Positions 1-8,486 are shown, counted from the stretch's first letter. The stretch is DNA of 64,000 bases from Caproiciproducens sp. CPB-2 (GCF_036287215.1 NZ_CP142860.1:1426001-1490000); one strand, 5' to 3'. The notes: generated from the letters alone by a model not told the origin. Translations and numbers: made by a program.

Positions 1-63
1 CTTCTGCAAAAGCAGGGCTTTTACGCGAATCTTTACAACAGCCAGTTCGCGGTCGCGGATTAG
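1..63 (+). CDS. C-terminal end of a probable ABC exporter subunit (partial)
   Basis: The first 20 codons are open and end in TAG at 61-63. They read LLQKQGFYANLYNSQFAVAD. This resembles the extreme C-terminus of ABC exporter ATPase/permease half-transporters, which often end in a 'G-x-Y-x-x-L-Y-x-x-Q-F' stretch. Only this tail is in the window, so the assignment rests on one short motif and is tentative. A strong hairpin follows directly. Confidence 0.4.
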   Translation, partial: LLQKQGFYANLYNSQFAVAD

Positions 64-69
64 CGGAAA

Positions 70-98
70 CAGGAGCCCCGGCAAAGCCGGGGCTCCTG
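70..98. terminator. Bidirectional intrinsic terminator
   Basis: A perfect 13-bp GC-rich stem (caggagccccggc) closes a 3-nt loop between the plus-strand gene ending at 63 and the minus-strand galM ending at 99. It sits between convergent genes and can serve both. Confidence 0.8.
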
Positions 99-1157
99 TT
101 ATCTTACCGTAAATTTATAAATGGTTGTGTGCTTGTATTTCTCGACCGGTTTTAAATTCTGGAACGGGAATTCCGGGTGATGGACCGAGTCGGGAAAAAA
201 CTGTGTTTCCAGGCAGACCGCATGGTGCGCTAAATGCTTTTTTCCCGCCTTGCCGGCTGCGCCGGGGGCAAAGCTGTTCGCGGTGTAAATCTGTATCCCG
301 GGCATATTGGTAAAGACCAGCATCGCCCTGCCGCTCAGCTGATCATACAGCTCCGCGGCTTTTTTCATGCCGTCCGCGCCCTTAATCACGAAATTATGGT
401 CGTAGCCTCCGCAGCTTTTCAAGAGGCTGTCGTTTGCCCGGATGTCCTGCCCGATGGTTTTGGGCTTATTGAAGTCATACGGCGTACCGGCGACCGGGGT
501 CAGCCCGCCGGTGGGGATCAGATCGGTTCCGACCGCGGTAATCGCGTCCGCGTTGATCTGCAGCTCCTGTGAAAGGATGCTGTTTCCGACGTCCCCGCTG
601 ATATTGAAGTAGGAATGGTTGGTAAGGTTGACCGGTGTTTCACGGTCGGTCTGCGCGCCGTAATCGATAATCAGCGCGTTGTCCGTGCTGAGGGTGTACT
701 GGACGGTTACGTTCAGGTTCCCGGGGAATCCGCATTCCCCGTCCTCGCTGAGGTAGGCAAAGGTGACGGACGGCGCGTCGTCGTCATGGTCGCTGCATTT
801 CAGCCGCCAGACCCGGTCCTGAAACCCGCCCGGGGCGCTGTGCAGGGAATTTTTTCCATCGTTTGCCGCAAGCGCATATTTCTTTCCGCCGATTTCAAAT
901 TCCGCCCCGCTGATCCGGTTGGCATAGCGGCCGACGGCGGCCCCGAAAACGTCGCCCTTTTCAAGGTATCCGTCCAGCGTGTCGTGTCCCAGGACCACGT
1001 CCCCGAAATTGCCCTTTTTGTCGGCGGTCAGCAGCCTGACAATGCGGCAGCCGTAGGTGATCACCTGCGCGGTCATCCCGCTTTTATTGCGCAGGGTATA
1101 GCTGTCGATTACGGTGCCGTCCGGCAGTTTTCCAAATACAGATTTTTCAATGCTCAT
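99..1157 (-). CDS. galM: Aldose 1-epimerase (galactose mutarotase)
   Basis: The 352-aa product matches the usual length of GalM, which interconverts alpha and beta anomers of glucose and galactose in the cytoplasm. Visible family marks are the Arg/His stretch NSLHSAPGGFQDRVW (about residues 103-117), the catalytic His in the NHSYFN motif (about residue 180) and the catalytic Glu in CLETQFFPDSVHHPEFP near the C-terminus. The ATG at 1157 follows a purine-rich AGAAGAAGG. It lies 37 bp downstream of a ROK glucokinase on the same strand, so the two probably form a sugar-entry operon. Confidence 0.95.
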   Translation of the reverse strand: MSIEKSVFGKLPDGTVIDSYTLRNKSGMTAQVITYGCRIVRLLTADKKGNFGDVVLGHDTLDGYLEKGDVFGAAVGRYANRISGAEFEIGGKKYALAANDGKNSLHSAPGGFQDRVWRLKCSDHDDDAPSVTFAYLSEDGECGFPGNLNVTVQYTLSTDNALIIDYGAQTDRETPVNLTNHSYFNISGDVGNSILSQELQINADAITAVGTDLIPTGGLTPVAGTPYDFNKPKTIGQDIRANDSLLKSCGGYDHNFVIKGADGMKKAAELYDQLSGRAMLVFTNMPGIQIYTANSFAPGAAGKAGKKHLAHHAVCLETQFFPDSVHHPEFPFQNLKPVEKYKHTTIYKFTVR

Positions 1158-1194
1158 CGTTCAGCCTTCTTCTGTCATATTTGGTGATGAGGAA

Positions 1195-2148
1195 TCATTT
1201 GCCCAGCAGTGCCGCGCCGATAATTCCCGCATCGTTTCCCAGCAATGCCCTGCAAATCTTTGTCTGCCCCTGCGGGCTGAGGGAATAGGCTTCCTTGGCC
1301 ACATATTCGCGCAGCGGCTTCAGGAGGGTTTCCCCCTCGTTGCAGATGCCGCCGCCGATGCAGAGGATGTCCGGCTGGAATGCGTTGATGCAGTTGGCCA
1401 GCCCGCAGCCCAGGTATTCGATGTATTCGTCCACAACGGCTTTCCCGATCGGGTCGCCCGCGCGCATTGCGTCAAAGGCGGTACGACCGTCCACATTGTT
1501 CAGGTCGCCGTCCACCAGCTTCCAGACAGGACTGCTGCGGTCGGCGGATTTCTCCATCGCCTCTTTGGTGGAGCGGATCAGGCCGGTGGCGGAAGCGTAC
1601 GTTTCCCAGCAGCCGTCGCGGCCGCAGGTGCAGTGCCTTCCCTGAAAGACAATAACGGTATGTCCCATTTCTCCCGCGCCGTAATTGGAGCCGGAATAAA
1701 TTTTACCGTCGATGAGGATGCCGCTGCCCACTCCGGTGCCGAGCGTAATCGCCATTGCGTTTTTCGCGCCCTTGAGCGCGCCCGCCTGATACTCGCCGTA
1801 GGCCGCCGCGTTCGCGTCGTTTTCCACGATGACCTTTTTATTCATTTTTGTTTCCAGAAATTTTCTGAGCTCGAAATGGTTAAAATACAGGTTGTTGGAA
1901 AATTCCACCACGCCGGTGTCCGTGTTGACGGTACCGGGGGTGCCGATGCCCACCCACGGAACGTCGTCCAGGGTGAGATTTGCATTGCGCAGCGCTTCCA
2001 TTGCGGTGGAAGCAAGCTGCTCGCACATATCTTCAGGAGGGCAGGGTACGGCGGTCTTCCTTTTCGCCGTAGCAATGATTTGACTGTTTTCGTCGACGAC
2101 GCCAACCTTAATGTTGGTTCCCCCAAGGTCAATTCCCAGATAATACAT
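1195..2148 (-). CDS. glcK: ROK-family glucokinase
   Basis: The 317-aa protein starts with the ATP-binding signature YLGIDLGGTNIKVGVV. It carries the catalytic Asp in ENDANAAAYGEY and the ROK zinc-binding Cys cluster (GHTVIV ... CTCGRDGCWE). ROK glucokinases phosphorylate glucose to glucose-6-phosphate in the cytosol. The ATG follows AAGGGGAT. The gene is first of a two-gene unit with galM, so mutarotation and phosphorylation of hexose are coupled genetically. A sigma-A-like promoter lies about 100 bp upstream. Confidence 0.93.
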   Translation of the reverse strand: MYYLGIDLGGTNIKVGVVDENSQIIATAKRKTAVPCPPEDMCEQLASTAMEALRNANLTLDDVPWVGIGTPGTVNTDTGVVEFSNNLYFNHFELRKFLETKMNKKVIVENDANAAAYGEYQAGALKGAKNAMAITLGTGVGSGILIDGKIYSGSNYGAGEMGHTVIVFQGRHCTCGRDGCWETYASATGLIRSTKEAMEKSADRSSPVWKLVDGDLNNVDGRTAFDAMRAGDPIGKAVVDEYIEYLGCGLANCINAFQPDILCIGGGICNEGETLLKPLREYVAKEAYSLSPQGQTKICRALLGNDAGIIGAALLGK

Positions 2149-2250
2149 TTTTTATCCCCTTCGTCCGTTATTTCAAAGTACAGCAATTTTCAACAAAAGC
2201 ACGATTCTTTCAGGTGCCCGCCGTTCGTTAATCTGCTGTAATATGTGAAT

Positions 2251-2280
2251 AGTATAGCATTATCGCATGGGAATTGTAAA
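2251..2280 (-). promoter_or_regulatory. Sigma-A-type promoter for glcK-galM
   Basis: Read on the minus strand, TTTACA (2275-2280) and TATACT (2251-2256) are separated by 18 bp. They point toward glcK, whose ATG is at 2148. Confidence 0.6.
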
Positions 2281-2306
2281 CATATTGTGCTCTGCAATAC
2301 AAAAAA

Positions 2307-2336
2307 TTGTTATGAAGCGAAAACTTGTGCTATAAT
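2307..2336 (+). promoter_or_regulatory. Sigma-A-type promoter for the sugar transferase gene
   Basis: TTGTTA (2307-2312) and a perfect TATAAT (2331-2336) are spaced by 18 bp and lie 35 bp before the GTG start at 2372. The region is a compact divergent promoter shared with glcK. Confidence 0.65.
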
Positions 2337-2371
2337 AGGAAAGATACAAAATCTGGAATGGAGATCATGTC

Positions 2372-3049
2372 GTGGATTTTAAAGCACTCCCCAAGGGAAT
2401 GAGAAACAAATATACGAAGGAATATCTCACTCTGCTGAACAAGCGCAGGTTTTCGCTCGGCGCGAAGCGTGCGTTTGATATCGTGGTATCGCTGCTGATT
2501 CTTGCGGTTTGTTCGCCGTTTTTTCTTCTTTTGGCGCTGGCCGTCAAAATCGACTCCAGAGGGCCTGTGTTTTACCGGCAGGTTCGCGTCGGACGCTACA
2601 ATCAGGACTTTAAAATTTTCAAGTTCAGAACAATGGTACAGGATGCCGATAAAATCGGACCTCCGCTGACGGTGGGCGATGACCCGCGTGTGACAAAAGT
2701 CGGAAGGTTCATCCGGAAATTGCGGCTCGATGAGTTTTCACAGCTTTTAAATGTCCTTGGCGGAAGTATGAGCCTTGTCGGTCCCCGGCCGGAGGTCCGC
2801 AAATATGTGGATGTCTATGCCCCGGAATATATGGCGACGCTGCTGATCCGGCCCGGCATTACGGCTACCTCGAGCATTGCGTTCAAGGATGAGGACAGCC
2901 TGCTCAATGCGGCCGAAGACCCGGAGAAAGTGTATGTGGAACAGATTTTACCGCCTAAAATGGCATATAATCTGGAATACATGAAAAATATTTCCCTGCT
3001 GAACGACATCAAGATCATGTTCCGGACCGTCGGCGCGGTGCTGAAATAG
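2372..3049 (+). CDS. Initiating sugar-phosphate transferase (WcaJ/EpsL-like polyprenyl-P glycosyl-1-P transferase)
   Basis: The 225-aa protein is of the small monotopic bacterial sugar transferase type. After [15 protein letters not shown] comes one hydrophobic segment (about residues 33-57). The family core follows: [20 protein letters not shown], the catalytic-type [11 protein letters not shown], and [11 protein letters not shown]. Such enzymes move a sugar-1-phosphate from a nucleotide sugar onto undecaprenyl phosphate at the inner membrane face, starting exopolysaccharide or glycan synthesis. The start is a GTG with GGAG 8 nt upstream; the nearby ATG at 2367 is in another frame. No other glycan genes adjoin it, so the product is unknown. 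Confidence 0.9.
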   Translation: MDFKALPKGMRNKYTKEYLTLLNKRRFSLGAKRAFDIVVSLLILAVCSPFFLLLALAVKIDSRGPVFYRQVRVGRYNQDFKIFKFRTMVQDADKIGPPLTVGDDPRVTKVGRFIRKLRLDEFSQLLNVLGGSMSLVGPRPEVRKYVDVYAPEYMATLLIRPGITATSSIAFKDEDSLLNAAEDPEKVYVEQILPPKMAYNLEYMKNISLLNDIKIMFRTVGAVLK

Positions 3050-3102
3050 GCGGATTCATATTTCACCTCTGCTTGTTCATAATAAGCATGAGGTGATTTT
3101 TT

Positions 3103-3282
3103 ATGTTTGAGAATTGGCGGAAGAACAGGAAAAAAGAAAATAAAGAATATACGGATGTAGACAAAATGGCGGCTACGCTTCCCAATATGAGCAAAAGCGA
3201 GATTCCGACCGATGTGCTGGGCAGTTATACCGGCACGGCCAGAGACGGTGAAAAACCGGATCAGGACGCGGATGACCTTTGA
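3103..3282 (+). CDS. Small hydrophilic protein of unknown function (59 aa)
   Basis: An ATG at 3103 follows a good AGGTGAT ribosome site. The product begins MFENWRKNRKK and ends GEKPDQDADDL; it is highly charged, with a basic N-terminus and an acidic C-terminus, no Cys and no membrane segment. The central SEIPTDVLGSYTGT looks like a conserved motif of short clostridial proteins (from memory only). It sits between the sugar transferase and an M23 peptidase. Function is not assigned. Confidence 0.7.
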   Translation: MFENWRKNRKKENKEYTDVDKMAATLPNMSKSEIPTDVLGSYTGTARDGEKPDQDADDL

Positions 3283-3343
3283 ATTTTTGCAATATTTTCA
3301 GCCCTTCCTTCATAATAATGGATAGACAGTAGGTGATTGCTTG

Positions 3344-4360
3344 TTGAATCGTATGATTATGAAGAGAAAAAGGCTCATTGCTTTTATCCTTGTCCTCGCG
3401 GCGACGGCAGGAATTGCCGCCGCTTCAGGCCGTTACGGAGAAAGTGTGCCCGCGGATGCACAGATGGAGAGCTCAGCGTCGTCTTCCTCCGGTGATTACA
3501 TAAAGTACGTTGAGTTCAACGTGCCGTATCTTGCTCTCAAAAAAGCAATGAATCTGGATATTGCCTCTCAGAAAGAGGAGAAGAAGGTAAGCTGGATCGA
3601 ACTGCTTGCCTATCTTGCCGCGAAGTACGGCGGAAATTTTTCACGCTATAAGAGCAATGACCTGGACGTTCTGATGTCAAAGCTGGAAACGCAGAGCATG
3701 GCGGACCTGACAAAGGACATGAAATATTATCCCTACTATTTTAAGGCGTACACGGCGGTTCTGGGCGGACTTCTCGGTACCTATACCGACGGCAGCGGGG
3801 AGGAGAAATACGGCCTGATCGGATTTTCACCGATTGCCAAAACCTTTCCGTATGAGGAATACGACGATTTCGGCGCATCCCGGACTTACGGATACAAGCG
3901 GCAGCACCTCGGCCACGATATGATGGCTGCGACCGGCACGCCCATCATCGCGGTGGAATCCGGTATTGTGGAGGCGCTGGGCTGGAACCAGTACGGCGGC
4001 TGGCGCATCGGGATCCGCAGCTTTGACAAACAGCGCTATTATTACTATGCGCATTTAAGGCAGAACCGCCCCTATGCCGCCAATCTCGCGGTCGGCCAGA
4101 CGGTGACCGCCGGCGACGTCATCGGATATGTGGGCCATACGGGTTATAGTACGAAGGAAAATGTCAATAATATTAAGGTGAGCCATCTGCACTTCGGCCT
4201 TCAGCTGATTTTCGACGAGAGTCAGAAGGAAAGCGTCAACGAAATCTGGGTGGATGTGTATCAGCTGTGCAAGCTGCTGCGTCAAAATCAGTCCGAAGTG
4301 GTGCGTGACAGCGCCACAAAAGAATATTCCCGAAAAAACCAGATTCAAATTCAGTATTGA
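3344..4360 (+). CDS. Membrane-anchored M23 (LytM-type) metallopeptidase
   Basis: The 338-aa protein has an N-terminal hydrophobic segment (about residues 10-28), so it is exported or anchored. Its C-terminal half is a peptidase_M23 domain: HLGHDMMAATGTPI supplies the HxxxD zinc ligands, and VSHLHFGLQ supplies the HxH motif. Such enzymes cut peptidoglycan cross-bridges. The TTG at 3344 is preferred because AGGTGAT ends 6 nt before it; a TTG at 3341 and an ATG at 3353 are possible. A role in sporulation or division is possible but nothing nearby shows it. Confidence 0.88.
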   Translation: MNRMIMKRKRLIAFILVLAATAGIAAASGRYGESVPADAQMESSASSSSGDYIKYVEFNVPYLALKKAMNLDIASQKEEKKVSWIELLAYLAAKYGGNFSRYKSNDLDVLMSKLETQSMADLTKDMKYYPYYFKAYTAVLGGLLGTYTDGSGEEKYGLIGFSPIAKTFPYEEYDDFGASRTYGYKRQHLGHDMMAATGTPIIAVESGIVEALGWNQYGGWRIGIRSFDKQRYYYYAHLRQNRPYAANLAVGQTVTAGDVIGYVGHTGYSTKENVNNIKVSHLHFGLQLIFDESQKESVNEIWVDVYQLCKLLRQNQSEVVRDSATKEYSRKNQIQIQY

Positions 4361-4374
4361 CAGGAAAATTCTAT

Positions 4375-4403
4375 TTGATTTTGCCGTTGTGCTATGCTAT
4401 AAT
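4375..4403 (+). promoter_or_regulatory. Promoter of tRNA-Leu(UAA)
   Basis: TTGATT (4375-4380) and TATAAT (4398-4403) have an ideal 17-bp spacer and end 15 bp before the tRNA. Confidence 0.8.
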
Positions 4404-4418
4404 AGCAACTGTTAAATT

Positions 4419-4505
4419 GCTGGTGTGGCGGAATCGGCAGACGCAAGGGACTTAAAATCCCTCGGTGGCAACACCGTATCGGTTCAAGTCCGATCACCAG
4501 CACCA
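4419..4505 (+). tRNA. tRNA-Leu, anticodon UAA
   Basis: The acceptor stem GCTGGTG/CACCAGC closes an 87-nt type II (long variable arm) tRNA with encoded CCA. The anticodon stem AGGGA/TCCCT frames the loop CTTAAAA, giving anticodon TAA at 4453-4455. GGTTCAAGTCC is the T-arm. Confidence 0.97.
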
Positions 4506-4508
4506 AAA

Positions 4509-4541
4509 CAGGGGATGCCCGCATGGGCATCCCCTGTTTTT
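4509..4541 (+). terminator. Intrinsic terminator of tRNA-Leu(UAA)
   Basis: A 12-bp stem (caggggatgccc/gggcatcccctg) with a 4-nt loop is followed by TTTTT. Confidence 0.9.
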
Positions 4542-4577
4542 GCGTTGATGACCCCAAGAATCTGGAACCCGGCACAA
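4534..4577 (+). repeat. Direct repeat copy 1, downstream of tRNA-Leu(UAA)
   Basis: These 44 nt recur at 4761-4804 with only four differences, all transitions. The copy starts inside the 3' arm of the tRNA terminator and includes the core tgcgttgatgaccccaagaa. The two copies lie 227 bp apart. They may mark a decayed integration or duplication next to a tRNA gene. Confidence 0.75.
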
Positions 4578-4760
4578 GTCGGGAGAAAGAATCAGGGTTG
4601 CCTTAACGGATGAAATACGCAGGGACTCGCGGAACGCGCGCCGTTGTACGACCGCCCAAGTCCGATCAGCGGCGAGTCGCCGCTGACAATTCGCGCTCGT
4701 ACCTGTAACGGTGTGGGCGCATTTTATCGCACGCGATTTGTCCCATGTGATAATTCGTCC
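4578..4760. other. Non-coding stretch between the two tRNA-flanking repeats
   Basis: No ORF with a ribosome site is seen here. The only structure I see is a small hairpin, AGCGGCGAGTCGCCGCT (about 4667-4683). It looks like degenerate sequence. Confidence 0.4.
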
Positions 4761-4804
4761 CTTGTTTTTGCGTTGATGACCCCAAGAACCCGGAACCCGG
4801 TACA
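4761..4804 (+). repeat. Direct repeat copy 2, downstream of tRNA-Leu(UAA)
   Basis: Second copy of the 44-nt repeat at 4534-4577. It has no tRNA or terminator stem before it; only the part after the stem is repeated. Confidence 0.75.
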
Positions 4805-4835
4805 GACCGAAAGGGCAAACAGCTGCCAGACAGAA

Positions 4836-4881
4836 AGAAGCCCCTGAGTGAACGGATTCTTTCGTTCACTCAGGAGCTTCT
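4836..4881. terminator. Long bidirectional hairpin terminator
   Basis: A 19-bp stem with one mismatch (agaagcccctgagtgaacg and its partner) and an 8-nt loop lies just beyond the 3' end of the minus-strand coat-like gene ending at 4926. Confidence 0.7.
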
Positions 4882-4925
4882 GAACTGATAGAAATGCTCT
4901 CAGATCACCGGGCGTCTCTGGAAGA

Positions 4926-5171
4926 TCAGCCCTGCAGCTGCGTTTTGATCTGCTGAATCTCCTGCTCGTTTGCCTGTGCGGCCGGTTTGTAAAAACCTTT
5001 TGTCTCGGCGAGCTTGTACAGCTCGTACTGCGAAGTTTCGCACTTGTTGCGGATTTGCTGGAGCGTTGACCTCAGATTTTGGTTGGAGCATTCGGAAATC
5101 GCGTTAGCGTAAAAAGTCAGGTCGCTTTTCTCCATGGACAGAGCATCGTTCACCATTGTTTTTTCCTGCAT
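4926..5171 (-). CDS. CotF-like spore coat protein (ferritin-like fold)
   Basis: The 81-aa all-helical protein starts MQEKTMVNDALSMEKSDL and contains YANAISECSNQNLRSTLQQI and the segment around ETSQYELYKLAETKGFYKPA. These match the short CotF-like coat proteins of clostridia. The fold is ferritin-like with no visible enzyme site. CotF-type proteins are made in the mother cell and built into the coat. It lies 13 bp downstream of a second small helical protein, so they are likely co-transcribed during sporulation. The ATG follows a GGAGGTG site. Confidence 0.85.
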   Translation of the reverse strand: MQEKTMVNDALSMEKSDLTFYANAISECSNQNLRSTLQQIRNKCETSQYELYKLAETKGFYKPAAQANEQEIQQIKTQLQG

Positions 5172-5183
5172 CGTTTACACCTC

Positions 5184-5369
5184 CTACTGTAAAAAAGTCA
5201 TAAGCTGTTGTTTGGTGCTCTTTGCATCCTGAGCGGCCTTTTCAAAGAAAGATTTCACCTGGGGGTCCGTTGCCTGCTGAGCATAAGTCTGCATTTTTTC
5301 ACACGCGGTATCGTGTGCTCCCAGCATATGCCGCAAGTTCTGCAATTCCATTTGATTTAGCTGTGCCAT
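5184..5369 (-). CDS. Small coat-associated helical protein (61 aa)
   Basis: The product MAQLNQMELQNLRHMLGAHD... is short, helical and Gln-rich, ending KSTKQQLMTFLQ. It resembles the first helices of CotF-like proteins and pairs with the CotF-like gene downstream. I chose the ATG at 5369 because AGAAAGGA lies 9 nt before it; the in-frame ATG at 5378 directly abuts that site and is too close. Function inferred from context: spore coat. Confidence 0.75.
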   Translation of the reverse strand: MAQLNQMELQNLRHMLGAHDTACEKMQTYAQQATDPQVKSFFEKAAQDAKSTKQQLMTFLQ

Positions 5370-5472
5370 ATGGAACATTCCTTTCTGTATGAATTTTTCA
5401 TTATAGCTTGCGATGTTTTTATTATTTTATACCTTAAGGGAATGAAAAAACAGAATATTTCGGCGGAACGGG

Positions 5473-5515
5473 AAAACGCTGCAGCCCCACATTTTTACGG
5501 GGCTGCAGCGTTTTT
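5473..5515. terminator. Intrinsic terminator downstream of the hydroxyacid dehydrogenase
   Basis: A 16-bp perfect stem (aaaacgctgcagcccc) with a 10-nt loop and T-runs on both strands lies 31 bp past the stop of the minus-strand gene at 5546. It insulates the coat genes from it. Confidence 0.85.
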
Positions 5516-5545
5516 ATCTTTGAGAAAATCCTTGAATTCTCTTTA

Positions 5546-6517
5546 TTATTTTTTCACCCGATAGCCGGTGGCAAAGTCGACAGTGTTGTTAAGCGGTTCA
5601 CCGTTTGCGTAATGCTTCAGGTTTTCCGCGGCAATGCGCACCACGCGCTCAAGGGTTTCCTGCAAATGATAAAGCCCCGATATATGGGGCGTGACCACGG
5701 CGCTGGGGATATCCCAGAGCCGGTGATCTTCCGGCAAAGGCTCCGGGTCCGTCACATCAAGGCCGGCTCCGAAGAGGCACCCGCTTTCCAGCGCGTCGCA
5801 GAGCGCTTCGGTATCGATAAGCGTACCGCGTCCGACGTTCAGGAGGATCGCGCCTTCTTTGAGCAGGGCGAGGCGTTCGCGCGAAAACAGGTGCTCGGTT
5901 TCCCTTGTGGCGGGCAGGCAGAGGGCGACAATATCCGCGCGGGGCAAAAGACTGTCCAGATCCGCGGTCAAATGCATTTCGTCGGCGTACTCCGGCTTCT
6001 CTCCGCCGGTGCGGCGCAGCCCAATGACGTACGCGCCCAGCGCTTTTACCTTTTGGGCAAATTCGCCGCCGATATCCCCCATACCGAGCACCAGTACGGT
6101 AGAACGATAAATGGACTTCACCTTGCCCTGACCTTTCCAGACATGCAGCTTCTGCGCGTCGCGGTAGGTGTGAAGGCGTTTGATGATTTCCAGAAGCATG
6201 CCAAGCATATGTTCGGAAACCGCAAGGCCGTACGCCCCCGTCGAATTCGTCAGCGCCGTGCCTTTGGGAAGGATGCCTTCCTTCAGGTAAGGATCCACCC
6301 CGGCGCTGCTGCAGTGCAGCCACTCCAGATTCGGGGAATCCTTCAGGTACTCCGCCGGCGGGTTGCCGATGATGATCTGGGCGTCCTGCACCTGCTCTCT
6401 GGTGACGCTTCTGTAGGAGCTGTACGTAAACCGGCAGTCCGGGGCGGACTGTTCAAGCAGCGATTGATGCCGTGCTTCGGCGGGAAGAAGAACAAGGATT
6501 CGCTTGGAAAAAGTCAT
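5546..6517 (-). CDS. D-isomer-specific 2-hydroxyacid dehydrogenase
   Basis: The 323-aa NAD-dependent oxidoreductase carries the Rossmann motif VLVLGMGDIGGEFAQKVKALG (about residues 140-160). It also has the catalytic Arg in CLPATRETEHLF, the NVGRGTLIDTEAL segment, the Glu region DVTDPEPLPEDHRLW and the catalytic His in VVTPHISG. It reduces a 2-keto acid or oxidises a D-2-hydroxy acid; the substrate cannot be told from sequence. I chose the ATG at 6517, 7 nt after AGGGAG; an in-frame TTG at 6535 overlaps that site. It appears to be a single gene with its own terminator. Confidence 0.9.
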   Translation of the reverse strand: MTFSKRILVLLPAEARHQSLLEQSAPDCRFTYSSYRSVTREQVQDAQIIIGNPPAEYLKDSPNLEWLHCSSAGVDPYLKEGILPKGTALTNSTGAYGLAVSEHMLGMLLEIIKRLHTYRDAQKLHVWKGQGKVKSIYRSTVLVLGMGDIGGEFAQKVKALGAYVIGLRRTGGEKPEYADEMHLTADLDSLLPRADIVALCLPATRETEHLFSRERLALLKEGAILLNVGRGTLIDTEALCDALESGCLFGAGLDVTDPEPLPEDHRLWDIPSAVVTPHISGLYHLQETLERVVRIAAENLKHYANGEPLNNTVDFATGYRVKK

Positions 6518-6632
6518 GATGATACTCCCTTGCAATTTTTATAGAACCTATTTTTCTGGTTTGAAATTTGTTTTATTGTATAACAGGAGCTTTCAAATTG
6601 CAACCGGGAGATGCTTTCATCGGGACGGGGAA

Positions 6633-8486
6633 TTACAGTTCAATCGCGATATCGTATTTCTTCAGCCAGTAGTTGATCTGAAGCAAATAGGCCATCATCT
6701 GGGGACCCGCCATCAGCTGGCCGAACCACGGCTTGCCGTAATCTGATTTTTCACTGAGCAGCTCCGCGGCGGCGGTTTCGCTGACGAGCTTGTGAAGCGG
6801 TTCTTCCCTGTCCGACAGGATTCCCGTCAGCCTTTGCTTCACAAGCGTTTCGTAGGCCGGATTATGCGTTTTGGGATAGGGGCTCTTTTTGCGCATCAGA
6901 ATGTCTTCCGGCAGCCATTCCCGCGCCGCGTCGCGCAGCAGGCCTTTTACCACGCCGTCGTGACATTTGTATCCCCAGGGAGTGTTGAACACATACTGCA
7001 CGATCCGGTGGTCGGCGTACGGCACACGCACCTCGAGACCGCTTGCCATGCTCGACCGGTCCTTGCGGTCAAGCAGGGTGGACATAAACCAGTTGATGTT
7101 CAGGAACGAAATTTCCCTGCGCCGCTTTTCCTGCGCGCTTTCGCCCTCCAGGACGGGAACGGCGGCAATGGATTCTTCATACCGCATATTCACATACTCC
7201 CCGATGTGCAGCGCGTCGGCGATTTCGGGAATCAGCAGCCCGGTTCGGATGGACAGGTCGGGCGACCATGGGAAGCAGTGGCCTTCAAATGCCTCTTTCT
7301 TATGGAACCACGGGTAACCGCCGAAGATTTCGTCCGCGCATTCTCCGCTGATGCCCACCACATGATTTTTCTTGATCAGGCTGCAGAAATACAGCAGGGA
7401 AGAGTCGACATCCGCCATGCCCGGCAAATCCTTCGCCTCAACGGCGTCGTAAAGCTTGTCGGCGAGCATCACGTTGTCGCATTCCAGATAGTGGTGGTCG
7501 GTCTGAAACAGCTCCGCCATTTTGGCGACCCATGGCTTGTCGGCGCCGGGCTGGAAGGCCGTGGGCTTAAAGTACTTGTCGTTCCCGGTAAAATCAAAGG
7601 AATAGGTGGAAAGTGTTTTGCCCGCCGCCCGGTAATTCCTTGCCGCCAGTGCGGTGATGATGCTGGAATCGAGGCCGCCGGAAAGAAAAGTGCAGAGCGG
7701 CACATCGGAAACAAGCTGTCTGGTAACGGCGTCCTCCACAAGGTACCGTACCCGCTTTACGCTGTCCTCGTAGCTGTCGGGATGCTCGTAGCTCTTCAGC
7801 TTGAAATAGGGATATGTTTCAAAACCCTGACTGTCAAACACGGCAATGCAGCCGGGCTTGATTTCCAGTATGTTTTTGAATACGCCGACTCCGGCGGTTC
7901 TGGCCGGTCCGATTCCGAATATCTCGCACAGCCCCTGCCGGTCAATCACAGGGTTGATTCCCGGATATTCAAACAGCGCTTTGATTTCCGAGGCGAACAC
8001 AAGCCGCCCGTTTTCCATGGAATAAAACAGCGGCTTTACGCCGAAACGGTCGCGGCATAAAAAGCAGCAGCCGCGCCTTTCGTCGTCTACCGCAAAGGCG
8101 AAAATGCCGTTCAGCTTTTCCGCACAGGCAAATCCGAATTCAATGTAGCATTTCAAAAGGACTTCCGTATCGCTTTTGGTTTCAAACGTATAGCCGAGTG
8201 CTTTCAGCTCCGACCGCAGTTCCCCGGTGTTATACAGTTCCCCGTTGTACACGATGGTGTAGCGGAATCCGTCCGCCACAGCGGTCATCGGCTGTTTGCC
8301 GCCCTCAATATCCACAACCGCAAGCCTTGTGTGGGCCAGCGCCGCGTGGGCCGAAACATGGACGCCGCTGTCGTCCGGGCCGCGGTGATTGAGTTTTGCT
8401 CCCATTCTTTTTGCCAGAGCGCGCCAGAACAGCGCCTCCTCGCTCAAATCGTCATGATAATCACAGAATCCCGCAATTCCACACAT
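6633..8486 (-). CDS. asnB: Asparagine synthase (glutamine-hydrolysing)
   Basis: The 617-aa protein starts MCGIAGFCDY, so Cys2 is the Ntn glutaminase nucleophile. The N-terminal GATase_2 domain runs to about residue 210 (NHRGPDDSGV, YNGELYN). The synthetase domain holds the PP-loop FLSGGLDSS (about residue 267) and SGECADEIFGGYPWF. It makes asparagine from aspartate, ATP and glutamine. At 617 aa it belongs to the AsnB/YisO group with a longer C-terminus. The ATG follows GAGGGAT. Adjacent genes do not suggest a special acceptor. Confidence 0.95.
   Translation of the reverse strand: MCGIAGFCDYHDDLSEEALFWRALAKRMGAKLNHRGPDDSGVHVSAHAALAHTRLAVVDIEGGKQPMTAVADGFRYTIVYNGELYNTGELRSELKALGYTFETKSDTEVLLKCYIEFGFACAEKLNGIFAFAVDDERRGCCFLCRDRFGVKPLFYSMENGRLVFASEIKALFEYPGINPVIDRQGLCEIFGIGPARTAGVGVFKNILEIKPGCIAVFDSQGFETYPYFKLKSYEHPDSYEDSVKRVRYLVEDAVTRQLVSDVPLCTFLSGGLDSSIITALAARNYRAAGKTLSTYSFDFTGNDKYFKPTAFQPGADKPWVAKMAELFQTDHHYLECDNVMLADKLYDAVEAKDLPGMADVDSSLLYFCSLIKKNHVVGISGECADEIFGGYPWFHKKEAFEGHCFPWSPDLSIRTGLLIPEIADALHIGEYVNMRYEESIAAVPVLEGESAQEKRRREISFLNINWFMSTLLDRKDRSSMASGLEVRVPYADHRIVQYVFNTPWGYKCHDGVVKGLLRDAAREWLPEDILMRKKSPYPKTHNPAYETLVKQRLTGILSDREEPLHKLVSETAAAELLSEKSDYGKPWFGQLMAGPQMMAYLLQINYWLKKYDIAIEL

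Noticed and set aside
6792..8060. 422-codon open frame on the plus strand
   Set aside because: It is antisense to asnB, has no ribosome site and no recognisable domain; asnB is certain.
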